From Colwellia sp. C1TZA3 (GTDB taxonomy: Bacteria; Pseudomonadota; Gammaproteobacteria; Enterobacterales; Alteromonadaceae), in the NCBI RefSeq assembly GCF_007954265.1, contig NZ_VOLS01000007.1:31880-95879 (forward strand): a stretch of DNA of 64,000 bases. The letters run 5' to 3'. The notes below the pieces were generated by a model. The model was not told the DNA's origin. It ran no database searches and worked only from the letters and a program-made list of their open reading frames with translations. The stretch's first letter is position 1, and every line of letters begins with the position of its first letter. Positions 1-8,636 of the stretch are shown in pieces. A program made the position numbers and the translations under genes.

Positions 1-29
1 TATAAAACGATGTTAAAGAGGCATAAAGC

Positions 30-374
30 ATGACAGTTAAAAAATTGGCGCAGCGTTTGTTTTTTATCAAACCGTTATTAAATTTTGCCTTTGTTGCCGG
101 CCTGGTTTTTATTGCAATTTTATTGCTTAATGGCTCTATTGCTGAGCAAAATAGTTATGGTATACCGAGTTTGTTATTAGCCACATGGAGCCTGTTATTA
201 AGTGCGATATTAGGGTTATTAGTTAATACGCCAAACACTGACGATATACCCAAAGGTTGGTTTGCCCAGATGAAAAATCGCTTGGCAAAAAGTGTTTTTA
301 CCTTGGCCGCAATTGTTTTTATTTTGATAAGCTTAGCGCTGCTTTATGCAACGATAAAACTGTTGACCTTGTGA
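30..374 (+). CDS. Small hypothetical inner-membrane protein (114 aa)
   Basis: I do not recognise this family. The product is hydrophobic, with three probable membrane segments at about residues 15-35, 45-63 and 88-111. They are joined by a polar loop at about residues 66-85 rich in Asn, Asp, Pro and Lys. The ATG follows an AAAGAGG-like ribosome site. The gene upstream lies outside the window, so operon membership is unknown; the next gene on this strand starts 315 bases downstream. A function cannot be given. The reading frame looks genuine because of its clear membrane topology and its start signal. Confidence 0.65.
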   Translation: MTVKKLAQRLFFIKPLLNFAFVAGLVFIAILLLNGSIAEQNSYGIPSLLLATWSLLLSAILGLLVNTPNTDDIPKGWFAQMKNRLAKSVFTLAAIVFILISLALLYATIKLLTL

Positions 375-618
375 AGTTAACCTTCTATTTACCGCAGTAC
401 AGCTAGCTGCCACAGACCCTGTTAAAGATATCAACTGATGATGAAATTAGTATAATAACTCACTCTCTTCAATAATTATTGTTGGAGAGTGCTGATAAAT
501 CTTGTCAAAAATTTAGGCAGGTAACAGCTCTTTTTAGGGCATTTTTTGTTTTTCAAAGAAGAATTTTTGAGTTGTTTTAAAAATAATTTATCGGTTGATA
601 CTAGCTGGAGTTGTAGGT
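375..618. other. Intergenic region, no gene seen
   Basis: AT-rich spacer between the small membrane protein and the sigma-factor gene. A short imperfect inverted repeat around 461-492 (CTCTC ... GAGAG) could end transcription of the upstream gene, but it has no convincing T-run. No ORF or RNA gene was recognised. Confidence 0.5.
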
Positions 619-633
619 AAATCATTATCATTT
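619..633. promoter_or_regulatory. Fur-box-like site upstream of the ECF sigma gene
   Basis: On the reverse strand this reads AAATGATAATGATTT. It holds a full GATAAT hexamer followed by a partial second one, as in the repeated-hexamer description of Fur boxes. It lies about 57-71 bases upstream of the sigma-factor start codon. Iron/Fur control of the operon is inferred from this match only. Confidence 0.35.
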
Positions 634-689
634 AGGATACTATCTGCCCTTATCAGTAAATTATTCCTTCATAAAAAGAGTAATAAATC

Positions 690-1220
690 ATGGAACATGA
701 ACAGCACCTAGCCTTACTTGGCGCTATAGCTCAAGGCGATAAAAAGGCGTTTTCAGCGCTTTACCAAACCACCAGTAAACAGCTTTATGCGGTTAGTTTG
801 AAAATGTTAGCCCGCAAAGAATTAGCCGAAGAAGCGTTGCAAGAAGCTTATGTGCGTATTTGGCATAACGCATCAGAATACCGAGTGGGTAAGGGCACAG
901 TGTTGACTTGGATGATTAGCATAGTACGTTATCGGGCGTTAGATATTTTGCGCTATAACAAAATTAGAAAAGAAGATGAATTAATCGAGAAAGACAGCTT
1001 TGATCTTGATACGCCCGAGCAAATAAATGATGCAGAACAATTGTTACTAGATAAATGCTTACAAAAGCTCGATCTGCAGCAACGCCAGGCTATTTATTTG
1101 GCCTACTTCAATGGCTGCTCCCATCAGGAGGTGGTTAAACACCTAAATAACCCTCTGGGCACGGTTAAAAGCTGGATAAGACGTGGTCTTACAAGCTTGC
1201 AAAGTTGTTTAACCTCATGA
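690..1220 (+). CDS. ECF-type RNA polymerase sigma factor (SigK-like)
   Basis: A 176-residue extracytoplasmic-function sigma factor. Region 2 covers about residues 20-90, with an ELAEEALQEAYVRIWHNA core-binding segment and a WMISIVRYRALDILR segment expected to contact the -10 element. Region 4 covers about 125-172 and contains the helix-turn-helix ending GTVKSWIRRGL. Its stop overlaps the start of the anti-sigma gene in an ATGA arrangement, so the two are translationally coupled. Pairing with an RskA-domain anti-sigma points to the SigK-like ECF group. A Fur-like site lies upstream. The likely targets are itself and the envelope genes that follow; this is inferred from position. Confidence 0.93.
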   Translation: MEHEQHLALLGAIAQGDKKAFSALYQTTSKQLYAVSLKMLARKELAEEALQEAYVRIWHNASEYRVGKGTVLTWMISIVRYRALDILRYNKIRKEDELIEKDSFDLDTPEQINDAEQLLLDKCLQKLDLQQRQAIYLAYFNGCSHQEVVKHLNNPLGTVKSWIRRGLTSLQSCLTS

Positions 1221-1915
1221 ATTATTTATCTGAAAACCTCAAAAATGCTTTGGCTGCAGAATATGTATTAGGCACTTTGCGCGGACCTGCCCGTCAGCGC
1301 TTTCAAAAATTAATGATGCAACATTCGCCGATCAGCGAGGCAACCCATACTTGGGAGCAGCACCTAAATGGCTTAGGAGAAAAAATTCCGCCAGTGACAC
1401 CTGATGTGTCAGTTTGGCCGCGCATCGAACAGCAGCTAGGGTTTGTTACCGAGCCAGCAAAAAATAATCTGGTATCAATAACTAAGGCCAAGCCAAGAAT
1501 TTGGCAAAGCATCGCGGGTTTAGCGTCAGCGGCTGCCTTGGTGCTAGCGGTGTTATTAGTCAATGTTGCACCCATATCAGCGCCGGATGCTCAACAACTC
1601 GCTTTGGTGAATAATGAACAAACTGAATTGTTATGGGCACTAGAAATTGGCACAGAAACTATTGATATTCAAGCGACTAAAACCTTAGCGGCGCAAACCA
1701 ATGCTGATTATCAATTATGGATAGTGCCAGCAGATGGTAGAGCGCCTATCTCTTTAGGCTTATTACCTAAAACAGGTAAGTTGACCTTAAGTAAACCTCA
1801 GTTGTTTGATGAAATTGAAATTGCTGCTTTGGCGGTGAGTTTAGAGCCTCTAGGTGGCTCGCCTAATGGCTCACCCACTACCGTGCTATATACCTCTAAA
1901 CTGGTTACGCTTTAG
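1217..1915 (+). CDS. Anti-sigma factor with RskA C-terminal domain
   Basis: Membrane-bound partner of the preceding sigma factor, expected to hold it inactive at the inner membrane until an envelope signal arrives. The N-terminal ~90 residues are cytoplasmic and helical. One membrane segment lies at about 98-116 (an Ala/Leu/Val-rich stretch), followed by a periplasmic RskA-type domain with the typical Y-LW-VP-G-P-SLG pattern. I chose the ATG at 1217 because it overlaps the sigma stop codon as ATGA; an upstream TTG at 1205 is less likely. A strong hairpin terminator follows, so the pair forms its own transcription unit. Confidence 0.9.
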   Translation: MNYLSENLKNALAAEYVLGTLRGPARQRFQKLMMQHSPISEATHTWEQHLNGLGEKIPPVTPDVSVWPRIEQQLGFVTEPAKNNLVSITKAKPRIWQSIAGLASAAALVLAVLLVNVAPISAPDAQQLALVNNEQTELLWALEIGTETIDIQATKTLAAQTNADYQLWIVPADGRAPISLGLLPKTGKLTLSKPQLFDEIEIAALAVSLEPLGGSPNGSPTTVLYTSKLVTL

Positions 1916-1974
1916 TTTATTAGTGAGCTCTAATGAGCTGTATCCTTACGACATGATCTGTCCTAAATAAGATG

Positions 1975-2004
1975 AAAAGCGAAACGTAAGTTTCGCTTTT
2001 TTTT
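1975..2004 (+). terminator. Rho-independent terminator after the sigma/anti-sigma pair
   Basis: An 11-bp perfect stem (AAAAGCGAAAC / GTTTCGCTTTT) with a 4-nt loop runs into a run of eight T residues. It lies about 60 bases after the anti-sigma stop codon. Confidence 0.9.
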
Positions 2005-2513
2005 ACTCTTTTTTTTACAGCCTGAAATAAATTTACACATTAGCGGTCTGTTATTAATGTGTTGGATAAATCGTCAATCATTAAAAAATATTGAGCGGGA
2101 TTACGGCATAAGTTTAACCAGCTAGTACAAGCTGCGTAAGCTGCATAAGTTGAAAGCTAACCTAGTTGACAAAAGCACAAATGCATATAGTGTCATTGTG
2201 AGCTAGCCTTAACTCAGTTTGTGTTAGCTAATTAAGTTTTATAAGTTGAATGAAAAAACAATCAATAAAAAAGCACAAATGTACAACAGCATAGAGGTGT
2301 TGCGGTAAATAAGAGCGGTATATAAGTTATGACACGTTTTAATATGGCAGATAAATATGACTTATTAGTGTGTTTAAACTGATTAATCGCTTGGAAAATA
2401 ATTAATTTAAAAAAAGATTACTTTCTTTGCATCCAATGCTTAATCTCAATCGTTTAACTATATGAACTCTAAAAAAAGTACCATTAAGAATCATAAAATT
2501 AAAAGGAAACGTC
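2005..2513 (+). other. Long AT-rich leader before the DUF4331 gene
   Basis: About 500 bases with no plausible gene. A good ribosome site (AAAAGGAAA) precedes the next ATG at 2514. A promoter read by the upstream ECF sigma could lie here, but I could not identify one with confidence. Confidence 0.4.
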
Positions 2514-4112
2514 ATGAAAAAATATAAATTAACACTTATTGCCTCGGTAATTATGAGTGCGACCTTGTCTCAAGCTGTTACAGCATCAAGTCATCGTGAA
2601 GCACCTAATGTCACGCGTATGCCAACAATAGATTCAACAGATTTTTATTCATTCAATAGTTACGAAGCAGGGCGTGGCGATTACGTCACCCTAATTGCGA
2701 ATTACATCCCTTTACAAGATGCTTACGGTGGACCTAACTATTTCGCGATGGACCCTGCCGCGTCTTATGACATCCATATCGACAGCGACGGCGATGCCGT
2801 TGAAGATATCACTTTTAGTTTTAATTTCAGTCAGATGCTAGGTAACGACAATGCTGGTATTGCCTTGATGGTAGGCCCAGAAGGTGAACAAAAATCAGTT
2901 GGTGTACCACTGAAAAATATAGGTAAGATCACTGCAGATAATCAAGCTGCAGCTAATTTTTCTGAAAAGTACACAGTTAAAATGACTTCAGGCCCTATGC
3001 GCACCGGCACTACTGCCGATGTTACTAATATGGACACTGGTGGCACAAGTTTTCGTAAGCCACTAGATTATATTGGTACTAAATCATTTGGCAGCGCTGC
3101 AGAGTATAAAACTTATGCTGATAGCTTTGTTTACTCAGCAGCCATCCCAGGATGTGACGTGCCAGCGAAAGTCTTTGTTGGTCAGCGTAAAGACGCATTT
3201 ACTGTCAACTTGGGTAAGGTTTTTGACTTAGTCAACTTTGTTCCTGTTGAAGGTGACAGTGTTCGTGGTAATGGCGATGGAGAAGGCTTTCCAGACGGTA
3301 TTACTCAGTCATCGATGAATGATGATTTAGCTGATAAAAACGTCACCAGTATTGCTATCGAAGTACCAACAGCTTGTTTAATTGGCGAAGGTAATGGCGT
3401 AATTGGTAGTTGGACTAGCGCAAGTTTGCCACAAGCAAGAATTTTGAATCCGAATGCTAGTTTCGATAACGCCGAAGTTAATGGCGGTGCAATGACTCAG
3501 GTTTCACGTTTGGGTTCACCGCTAGTAAATGAGTTGGTGATAGGTTTAGCAGATAAAGATAAGTTCTCTAGTTCACATCCAAGTAATGATGGCCAGTTTA
3601 TCGATTATGTCACACATCCAACATTACCTGAATTACTGAATATTCTGTTTAAAGATGCGGTAAACACTAGACTTGGCACTGATTTAGAAACGCTAGCACC
3701 AACCAACTTCCCGCGAACTGATTTAATTGCGGCATTTTTGACTGGCTTTGAAAATGTTAACCAGCAATCAATTGTTACAGGTTCTGAAATGTTGCGCTTA
3801 AATACTGGTATTCCGGCTAAGCCAGCTAGCGAGCAATCTGCATTTGGCGTAGCTGGAAATGATTTAGCTGGCTTTCCAAATGGTCGTCGCCCAGGTGATG
3901 ATGTAGTAGATATTGCACTTCGTGTAGTGATGGGTGCCTTGTGTCATGACATTCCAGTGAATGGCGAGCCGACAAACTTAGGCTTCTGTATGCCAGAAGA
4001 TGCTAGTGTTGGTAATGCACCGTTTACCGATGGCGCACCTAGCGATGCATCTATGACAGGTACTAGCTTTCCATATTTGGCTATGCCGTTACCAGGTTCT
4101 AAATCTGAATAA
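2514..4112 (+). CDS. Exported DUF4331 family protein
   Basis: A 532-residue protein with a Sec signal peptide (charged MKKYK start, hydrophobic core, cleavage near TASS at about residue 25). The hallmark DUF4331 opening SSHREAP follows directly. The body is rich in Asp, Asn and Gly with repeated D-DGD-type loops. Biochemical function of the family is not established. In this genome type, DUF4331 genes are followed by a lipoprotein, a TPR protein and a HupE/UreJ-like protein behind an ECF sigma pair, as here, which suggests a shared envelope role. The start is supported by a strong ribosome site 6-8 bases upstream. The next gene begins 11 bases downstream. Confidence 0.88.
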   Translation: MKKYKLTLIASVIMSATLSQAVTASSHREAPNVTRMPTIDSTDFYSFNSYEAGRGDYVTLIANYIPLQDAYGGPNYFAMDPAASYDIHIDSDGDAVEDITFSFNFSQMLGNDNAGIALMVGPEGEQKSVGVPLKNIGKITADNQAAANFSEKYTVKMTSGPMRTGTTADVTNMDTGGTSFRKPLDYIGTKSFGSAAEYKTYADSFVYSAAIPGCDVPAKVFVGQRKDAFTVNLGKVFDLVNFVPVEGDSVRGNGDGEGFPDGITQSSMNDDLADKNVTSIAIEVPTACLIGEGNGVIGSWTSASLPQARILNPNASFDNAEVNGGAMTQVSRLGSPLVNELVIGLADKDKFSSSHPSNDGQFIDYVTHPTLPELLNILFKDAVNTRLGTDLETLAPTNFPRTDLIAAFLTGFENVNQQSIVTGSEMLRLNTGIPAKPASEQSAFGVAGNDLAGFPNGRRPGDDVVDIALRVVMGALCHDIPVNGEPTNLGFCMPEDASVGNAPFTDGAPSDASMTGTSFPYLAMPLPGSKSE

Positions 4113-4123
4113 GGAGCATTTTA

Positions 4124-4666
4124 ATGCAATATAATAAACGAAACACAGCTTCGGCTATTATCGCAGTACCGAAACTTAAGGTGATAGCGTTGAGTTTAGC
4201 GACCACTCTGGTACTTGCAGGCTGTAATGATGGTTATAAAGAGCCAAGCGCACCAGCCAATGTGGCACCTACTACGATAACGGTAGATTTGATTACTCAA
4301 ACAGAAACGCCGATTACCGATATGTTAAGTGCAACTGACGCAGATGGCGACGCTTTAAGCTTTAGTCTTGATCAACAGGCAACGTTAGGTGTGGTTACTG
4401 TTAGCGGCAATGGTGGTTTTACTTACCAACCTAATAACGAAGTAACGGGTAGTGATAGTTTTACTTTTTCAGTTACTGACGGCGTAAACGCTGCGGTTAC
4501 TGGTACGGTCAACATTACTATTGAAGCGCTAACAGTATCTTTTAATAGCACCAGTCGTGCAGCTTTTAATCAACAACCAAATGATGAACCTTTGGCCGTA
4601 AATGGTCGTGCGTTTATGCAAGATGTTGAAGATCCAACAGCATATGACGATTTGCTGCCGCAGTAA
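4124..4666 (+). CDS. Lipoprotein with one cadherin/VCBS-like Ig domain
   Basis: An unusually long, basic leader of about 25 residues precedes a hydrophobic segment ending in the lipobox VLAGC, so Cys33 or so should be lipidated. One Ig-like domain follows, with the signature DADGDALSF ... GGFTYQPN ... GSDSFTFSVTDG common to cadherin-like/VCBS repeats in surface proteins. The C-terminal ~45 residues do not match anything I know. It is 11 bases after the DUF4331 gene with a GGAG ribosome site, hence the same operon. It may anchor or assist the DUF4331 protein at the envelope (inference). Confidence 0.8.
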   Translation: MQYNKRNTASAIIAVPKLKVIALSLATTLVLAGCNDGYKEPSAPANVAPTTITVDLITQTETPITDMLSATDADGDALSFSLDQQATLGVVTVSGNGGFTYQPNNEVTGSDSFTFSVTDGVNAAVTGTVNITIEALTVSFNSTSRAAFNQQPNDEPLAVNGRAFMQDVEDPTAYDDLLPQ

Positions 4667-4680
4667 AATCGAGCTTGACT

Positions 4681-4702
4681 GCGCCAAGGAAGGCGCCTTT
4701 TT
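4681..4702 (+). terminator. GC hairpin with T-run overlapping the next gene's ribosome site
   Basis: A stem GCGCC/GGCGC with loop AAGGAA is followed by CTTTTT, and the ATG of the TPR gene begins right after. The loop and 3' arm contain the only good Shine-Dalgarno sequence (AAGGAAGG). It could be a weak terminator, an attenuator or a translation-control hairpin. Confidence 0.45.
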
Positions 4703-5797
4703 ATGGATAATAATATGCCAATACTAATTCACTTGCGACGTTACATCAGCTACTTGTTAGTATTGGTTTTTATAACCACCGCTACCCCCTTATATTCAGC
4801 AAGCTATGTCCCCCAATCAGACCAAAGTATCGTTGCCAGTTGGACGGTGCCGAAACCCGCAGAACAACCTAAAGTATTTATCGCGCAACTTATCAGTGAC
4901 GCGAGTAAACCAGGTTTAGCCAGTCGCTATTATGGCCGTGCTAGCGCATTACTTAAGCCCTTACTGTTAGCAGCACCTAATGATTTAGAGTTACAATTTT
5001 ATTCAGCAACAGTATTGCAGCACTATCATGAGTTTGAGCAGGCACAAAAACTGCTTTCTGAAATACTTCAGCTTCAGCCTGATCATGTCGCCGCTTGGCT
5101 AATGAAAGCCAATATTCATATGGTTCAAGGTGATTTAGTTGCGGCTAAACGAGCCTGTTTACAAGTGTTGGGGCAGGGCAGTCTTTTGCTAAGCACAGCC
5201 TGTGTACTTGAAGTTAATGCTGAACAAGGACAAGTTGCCCAGAGCTATCAGCAACTACAACGCGTAGTTAATATGGCGGGTGATATTCCACGTGAACAGC
5301 ATGTATGGCTTAAACAAATTTTGGCTGATCTTGCCCAACGCCAGCAGTTACCAGAGCAAGCAATTCAGCATTTGTCAGGTTTTCCTTTAGCACAAGCGCC
5401 GGTGAGTTATTTGGCGCTATGGGCTGATATTCATTTGGCGCAACAACAAGCTAACCTTGTATTAGATAAGTTAGGGCCGATTGTCATGGCCAGTGACAGT
5501 TTTGATGATGCATTATTATTGCGTTTAGCCTTGGCAGAGCAAGCCATTAACTCAGTTAGTAAATCAGCTGAAAAAGTGTGGCAGCAGCGATTAACTCAGC
5601 GTATTGAAATACGCTTAAAGCGCAATGATACAGCCCATGCCGCTGATATTGCCCGTTATTACTTAGACATCGCCCCCGAACCGCTTAAAGCTTTGCACTG
5701 GGCAAAAATAAATTGGCAACAAGCTAAATTAGGCCCAGATAAACGTTTACTCGAACGCGCACTGGCAATACAAAATTCTTCTAAAAGTACGACGTAG
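4703..5797 (+). CDS. Exported TPR-repeat protein
   Basis: A 364-residue protein with a hydrophobic N-terminal segment at about residues 12-30 that looks like a signal peptide or anchor (ending near LYSASY). At least two tetratricopeptide repeats follow at about residues 85-155 (an LAAPNDLELQFYSATVLQ-type helix pair, then LQLQPDHVAAWLMKANIHMV). Further degenerate repeats run to the C-terminus. TPRs bind partner proteins, so it may scaffold the DUF4331, lipoprotein and HupE/UreJ-like products. It sits 36 bases after the lipoprotein gene, across a hairpin that hides its ribosome site. An in-frame ATG at 4715 is a possible alternative start. Confidence 0.82.
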   Translation: MDNNMPILIHLRRYISYLLVLVFITTATPLYSASYVPQSDQSIVASWTVPKPAEQPKVFIAQLISDASKPGLASRYYGRASALLKPLLLAAPNDLELQFYSATVLQHYHEFEQAQKLLSEILQLQPDHVAAWLMKANIHMVQGDLVAAKRACLQVLGQGSLLLSTACVLEVNAEQGQVAQSYQQLQRVVNMAGDIPREQHVWLKQILADLAQRQQLPEQAIQHLSGFPLAQAPVSYLALWADIHLAQQQANLVLDKLGPIVMASDSFDDALLLRLALAEQAINSVSKSAEKVWQQRLTQRIEIRLKRNDTAHAADIARYYLDIAPEPLKALHWAKINWQQAKLGPDKRLLERALAIQNSSKSTT

Positions 5798-5865
5798 GCA
5801 TCAGCTATAAACATTAGCGCCATAAACATTATCTCCATTAAGCAATAACAGTAGTGAGAAAAGAT

Positions 5866-6975
5866 ATGCAACAGTGGTTAAAAATAGGCTTAATCGGACT
5901 GTCGTTATTATGGGCGAATACCGTGGCAGCGCATCAATTGAGTACTAGTTATATTATTGCTGAAATTGACGATACGGGTCGCATTAATGGCGAATGGCAA
6001 TTGAGCTTAGCTGATTTAGAACTAGCGGTGGGTTTAGACCTCAATGCTAATGGTCAGTTAACGTGGGGAGAAGTCAAAAGTCGCCAAACTGAGATCGCTA
6101 GTTACTTAGCAGAAAATTTATTACTTAACCGTGACAAGCTTACATGTAACCTGCGTTTTGACCTTGTAGAGCGTTTGCAAGATCATGCTAACGAGGCTTT
6201 TGCTGTGACTGACTTCTCAGGGCAATGTGCTATTAGTGGGTCATTAAATGTAAAATACAGTGCGATATTTGCCTTAGATAGTAGCCATGAAATGGTGCTA
6301 AACATTGGTGATGGCAGCAATATGCACAGTTTTGTCTTGGATGATAACACCAGAGAAATAGCGATAGATTTACGTGAGGGGAGTTGGCTGACCACCTTTA
6401 AGCAGTTTGTGTATCAAGGCATTATCCATATTTGGATCGGCATTGATCATATTCTGTTCTTGTTAGCACTACTGTTGCCGGCGGTATTACAACGTAAAAA
6501 CAAGCAGTGGCAAGCAATTTCCAGTGTTAACGTTATTTTAACCAATACCGTGTGGATTATCAGCGCATTTACTTTGGCCCATTCGCTGACATTAACTGCA
6601 ACAGCTTTAGGCTGGTTAAGCCCAAGTAGTCGTTGGGTGGAACTAGGCATTGCCTTATCGGTTTTATTCGCTGCATTAAATAATATTTGGCCTCTAGTAC
6701 TACGTTTAGCTTGGCTAACCTTTGCTTTTGGCTTGTTACACGGTATGGGCTTTGCTGGCGTATTAGGCGAATTAGGTTTACCTGCTGATCAACAATTGCT
6801 GAGTATATTAGCTTTTAATCTTGGTGTGGAAATTGGCCAGTTAGCTATATTAGCTATCCTACTACCGGTATTAATTTTACTGCGCAAGAGCAAATTCTAT
6901 AGCAAAGGCGTGATGCCGCTAGGTTCTTTATTCATTGCATTGATGGCGGTGCAATGGAGTATTGAGCGTTGGTAA
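5866..6975 (+). CDS. HupE/UreJ-type membrane protein
   Basis: A signal peptide is followed by a periplasmic domain of about 160 residues that starts HQLSTSY and contains an EF-hand-like LDLNANGQLTWGE loop. Six or so membrane helices follow from about residue 180. The membrane part has HIWIGIDHILFLLALLLP and LLHGMGFAG segments with conserved His and Asp. These are typical of the HupE/UreJ_2 family, whose relatives in hydrogenase and urease loci carry nickel. The substrate here is unknown; no hydrogenase or urease is nearby. Two starts are possible: GTG at 5854 and the ATG at 5866 used here. Neither has a strong ribosome site. It is the last gene of the ECF-linked cluster. Confidence 0.8.
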   Translation: MQQWLKIGLIGLSLLWANTVAAHQLSTSYIIAEIDDTGRINGEWQLSLADLELAVGLDLNANGQLTWGEVKSRQTEIASYLAENLLLNRDKLTCNLRFDLVERLQDHANEAFAVTDFSGQCAISGSLNVKYSAIFALDSSHEMVLNIGDGSNMHSFVLDDNTREIAIDLREGSWLTTFKQFVYQGIIHIWIGIDHILFLLALLLPAVLQRKNKQWQAISSVNVILTNTVWIISAFTLAHSLTLTATALGWLSPSSRWVELGIALSVLFAALNNIWPLVLRLAWLTFAFGLLHGMGFAGVLGELGLPADQQLLSILAFNLGVEIGQLAILAILLPVLILLRKSKFYSKGVMPLGSLFIALMAVQWSIERW

Positions 6976-7005
6976 GTTAGGCTTGATTACAGCTATAGAG
7001 GTGTT

Positions 7006-7164
7006 ATACCAATTACATTAAGTTTGTGATCTTGTTGCGCGCAGGAAAAATAACTCAAGGTAAGGCGCTCGATTGAGCAATAGCTGGCTATTGGGATTGA
7101 GAGCAACACAGCCTTGAGCTATTTTAACTAGTACAAGTGAGTAATAACTTAATGGGATTGGTAT
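7006..7164 (-). repeat. Interspersed repeat family B, copy B1 (inverted orientation)
   Basis: A 159-bp element bounded by ATACCAATTACATTAAG and CTTAATGGGATTGGTAT, which are imperfect terminal inverted repeats. The core contains the diagnostic strings TTGAGCAATAGCTGGCTATTGGGATTGAGAG (as shorter pieces) found in copies B2-B5. Non-coding. Confidence 0.85.
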
Positions 7165-7204
7165 TTTAACTAGTACAAGTGAGCAATAACTTAATGGGAT
7201 TGGT
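7121..7204. repeat. 42-bp tandem duplication at the end of B1
   Basis: The last 42 bases of repeat B1 (starting ATTTTAACTAGTACAAGTGA) occur twice in a row, at 7121-7162 and 7163-7204, differing at one base. This looks like slippage or recombination at the repeat end. Confidence 0.85.
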
Positions 7205-7289
7205 ATTAGCTTGATGCTAGTTTAAGTGTCACTAAGTGAGCAATAAATTAAGTTACTATTTTATATATAGGCCGTTGTTCTTAAAAATA

Positions 7290-7325
7290 AAAAGCCCTAG
7301 TTAAGTTAATAACTAGGGCTTTTTA
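7290..7325. terminator. Bidirectional Rho-independent terminator between the HupE-like gene and fur
   Basis: An 11-bp perfect stem (AGCCCTAGTTA / TAACTAGGGCT, 7293-7303 and 7310-7320) is flanked by A-rich and T-rich runs on both sides. It can therefore stop transcription of the convergent genes in either direction. Confidence 0.9.
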
Positions 7326-7345
7326 TTGGTTATTTTTTCTGTGCT

Positions 7346-7789
7346 TTAAGACTGCGCTTTACGAAATTTCTCGCAGGCTACTTCGTCTTCACATTCACCG
7401 TACAAGTATAAACTGTGATTGGTCAGTTTTACTTTATGCAACTTAGCAACATCCTCTTGACGCTGCTCGATTACATCGTCTTCAAATTCAATCACTTTAC
7501 CGCAATTTAAACACACTAAATGATCATGGTGTTTTTTATGACTTAGCTCAAATACTGATTTCCCGCCTTCAAAATGATGACGAGTGACAATACCGGCATC
7601 ATCAAATTGATTTAATACGCGATATACTGTCGCCAAACCAATTTCTTCATTTTGCTCAAGCAAAAGTTTGTATACGTCTTCAGCACTGATGTGCTGGTTA
7701 TTGGGATTTTGTAAAATGGCCAAAATTTTAATGCGTGGCAGAGTAATTTTTAGTCCAGCTCTTTTTAATTCTTCATTTTGTTCAGGCAT
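7346..7789 (-). CDS. fur: Ferric uptake regulator
   Basis: A 147-residue Fe(II)-dependent repressor of iron genes, at the normal length for Fur. The N-terminal ~80 residues form the winged helix, with the typical LKRAGLKITLPRIKIL start and ATVYRVLNQFDDAGIV recognition region. The metal-binding dimerisation half has the His-rich HKKHHDH segment and four cysteines in two pairs (93/96 and 133/139). Its promoter lies in the ~210-base gap to the divergent DUF4442 gene, where a Fur-like AT-rich site at 7868-7884 suggests autoregulation. A bidirectional terminator lies just downstream. It is likely also the regulator of the Fur-like site before the ECF sigma gene. Confidence 0.97.
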   Translation of the reverse strand: MPEQNEELKRAGLKITLPRIKILAILQNPNNQHISAEDVYKLLLEQNEEIGLATVYRVLNQFDDAGIVTRHHFEGGKSVFELSHKKHHDHLVCLNCGKVIEFEDDVIEQRQEDVAKLHKVKLTNHSLYLYGECEDEVACEKFRKAQS

Positions 7790-7867
7790 TAATTTTAGTC
7801 TCTACATCTGCTTTAAATATATAGAAAATTATAGGGGGTTATGAGCTTGGTTGAAAGGGCTAGTTGT

Positions 7868-7884
7868 AAATGATTATCAAATTT
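7868..7884. promoter_or_regulatory. fur: Possible Fur operator between fur and the DUF4442 gene
   Basis: AAATGATTATCAAATTT resembles a Fur box (TGATTATCA core) and lies in the divergent promoter region. It is a partial match only. Confidence 0.3.
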
Positions 7885-8000
7885 GTTGGTTTTATTAGCT
7901 TAAAACGTCATAATGCTCTGCTGGTCTGATGAGTATGATATTCTAAACCTTATGGGTTATATGAGTACTCACGTTTTTATACTGCCTTTGAGGAAATTAT

Positions 8001-8456
8001 ATGTTTAAAAAAGCTTGGCAAATGAAATTATTATTAAATATTTGGCCGCCATTTTTATTTACTGGCATTCGCGTTGTTGATGTTTCTGAAGATTTTCGTA
8101 AAGCCAAAGTGCGTTTAAAGTTAAACATATTCAACCAAAATGCGGTTGGTGTACATTTTGGTGGTTCGTTATATGCAATGACAGATCCCTTTTGCATGTT
8201 ATTGGTGATGGCGCGATTAGGAAAAGATTATATCGTTTGGGATAAGTCAGCAGACATCGACTATATTAAACCCGGCAAGGGCACAGTAACCGCAGAATTT
8301 ATCATCACCGATGCTTTAATTGCAGATATTTTGACCCAGACCGCGCAAGGCGAGAAATATCTACCTGAAATTCCGGTTTACGTTAAAGACGCGCAAGGCG
8401 AAATTGTCGCTAAGCTGAATAGAAAGTTATATATTCGCAGAAAAAAATCAGCATAA
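8001..8456 (+). CDS. DUF4442 hotdog-fold protein (probable thioesterase-like)
   Basis: A 151-residue cytoplasmic protein matching DUF4442, a hotdog-fold family related to PaaI-type acyl-CoA thioesterases. Visible family traits are the WPPFLFTGIRV start, an NQNAVGVHFGGSLYAMTDP central helix and the KPGKGTVTAEF strand. The substrate is unknown. It is transcribed divergently from fur and preceded by a GAGGAAA ribosome site. It is followed by two repeat elements rather than a gene, so it is probably monocistronic. Confidence 0.85.
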   Translation: MFKKAWQMKLLLNIWPPFLFTGIRVVDVSEDFRKAKVRLKLNIFNQNAVGVHFGGSLYAMTDPFCMLLVMARLGKDYIVWDKSADIDYIKPGKGTVTAEFIITDALIADILTQTAQGEKYLPEIPVYVKDAQGEIVAKLNRKLYIRRKKSA

Positions 8457-8476
8457 TAGTTGTAATAAAGTGACTA

Positions 8477-8635
8477 ATACCAATCAAACTAACTAAGTGA
8501 TCTTTTTAAATGGTCTAAATATCCAATAACATCGTTGCTTTCAATCCCAATAGCCAGCTATTGCTCAATCAAGCGCCTTGTTCTTGAAAATTTACCCTCA
8601 TTAAAATTTGCACCATTAATTAATTTGATTGGTAT
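8477..8635. repeat. Chimeric interspersed repeat D (A/B-like)
   Basis: A 159-bp element bounded by ATACCAATCAAACTAAC and TTAATTTGATTGGTAT. Its middle carries the family B string CAATCCCAATAGCCAGCTAT, while its ends resemble family A. It appears to be a mosaic or an older common form. Confidence 0.7.
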
Positions 8636-8636
8636 A

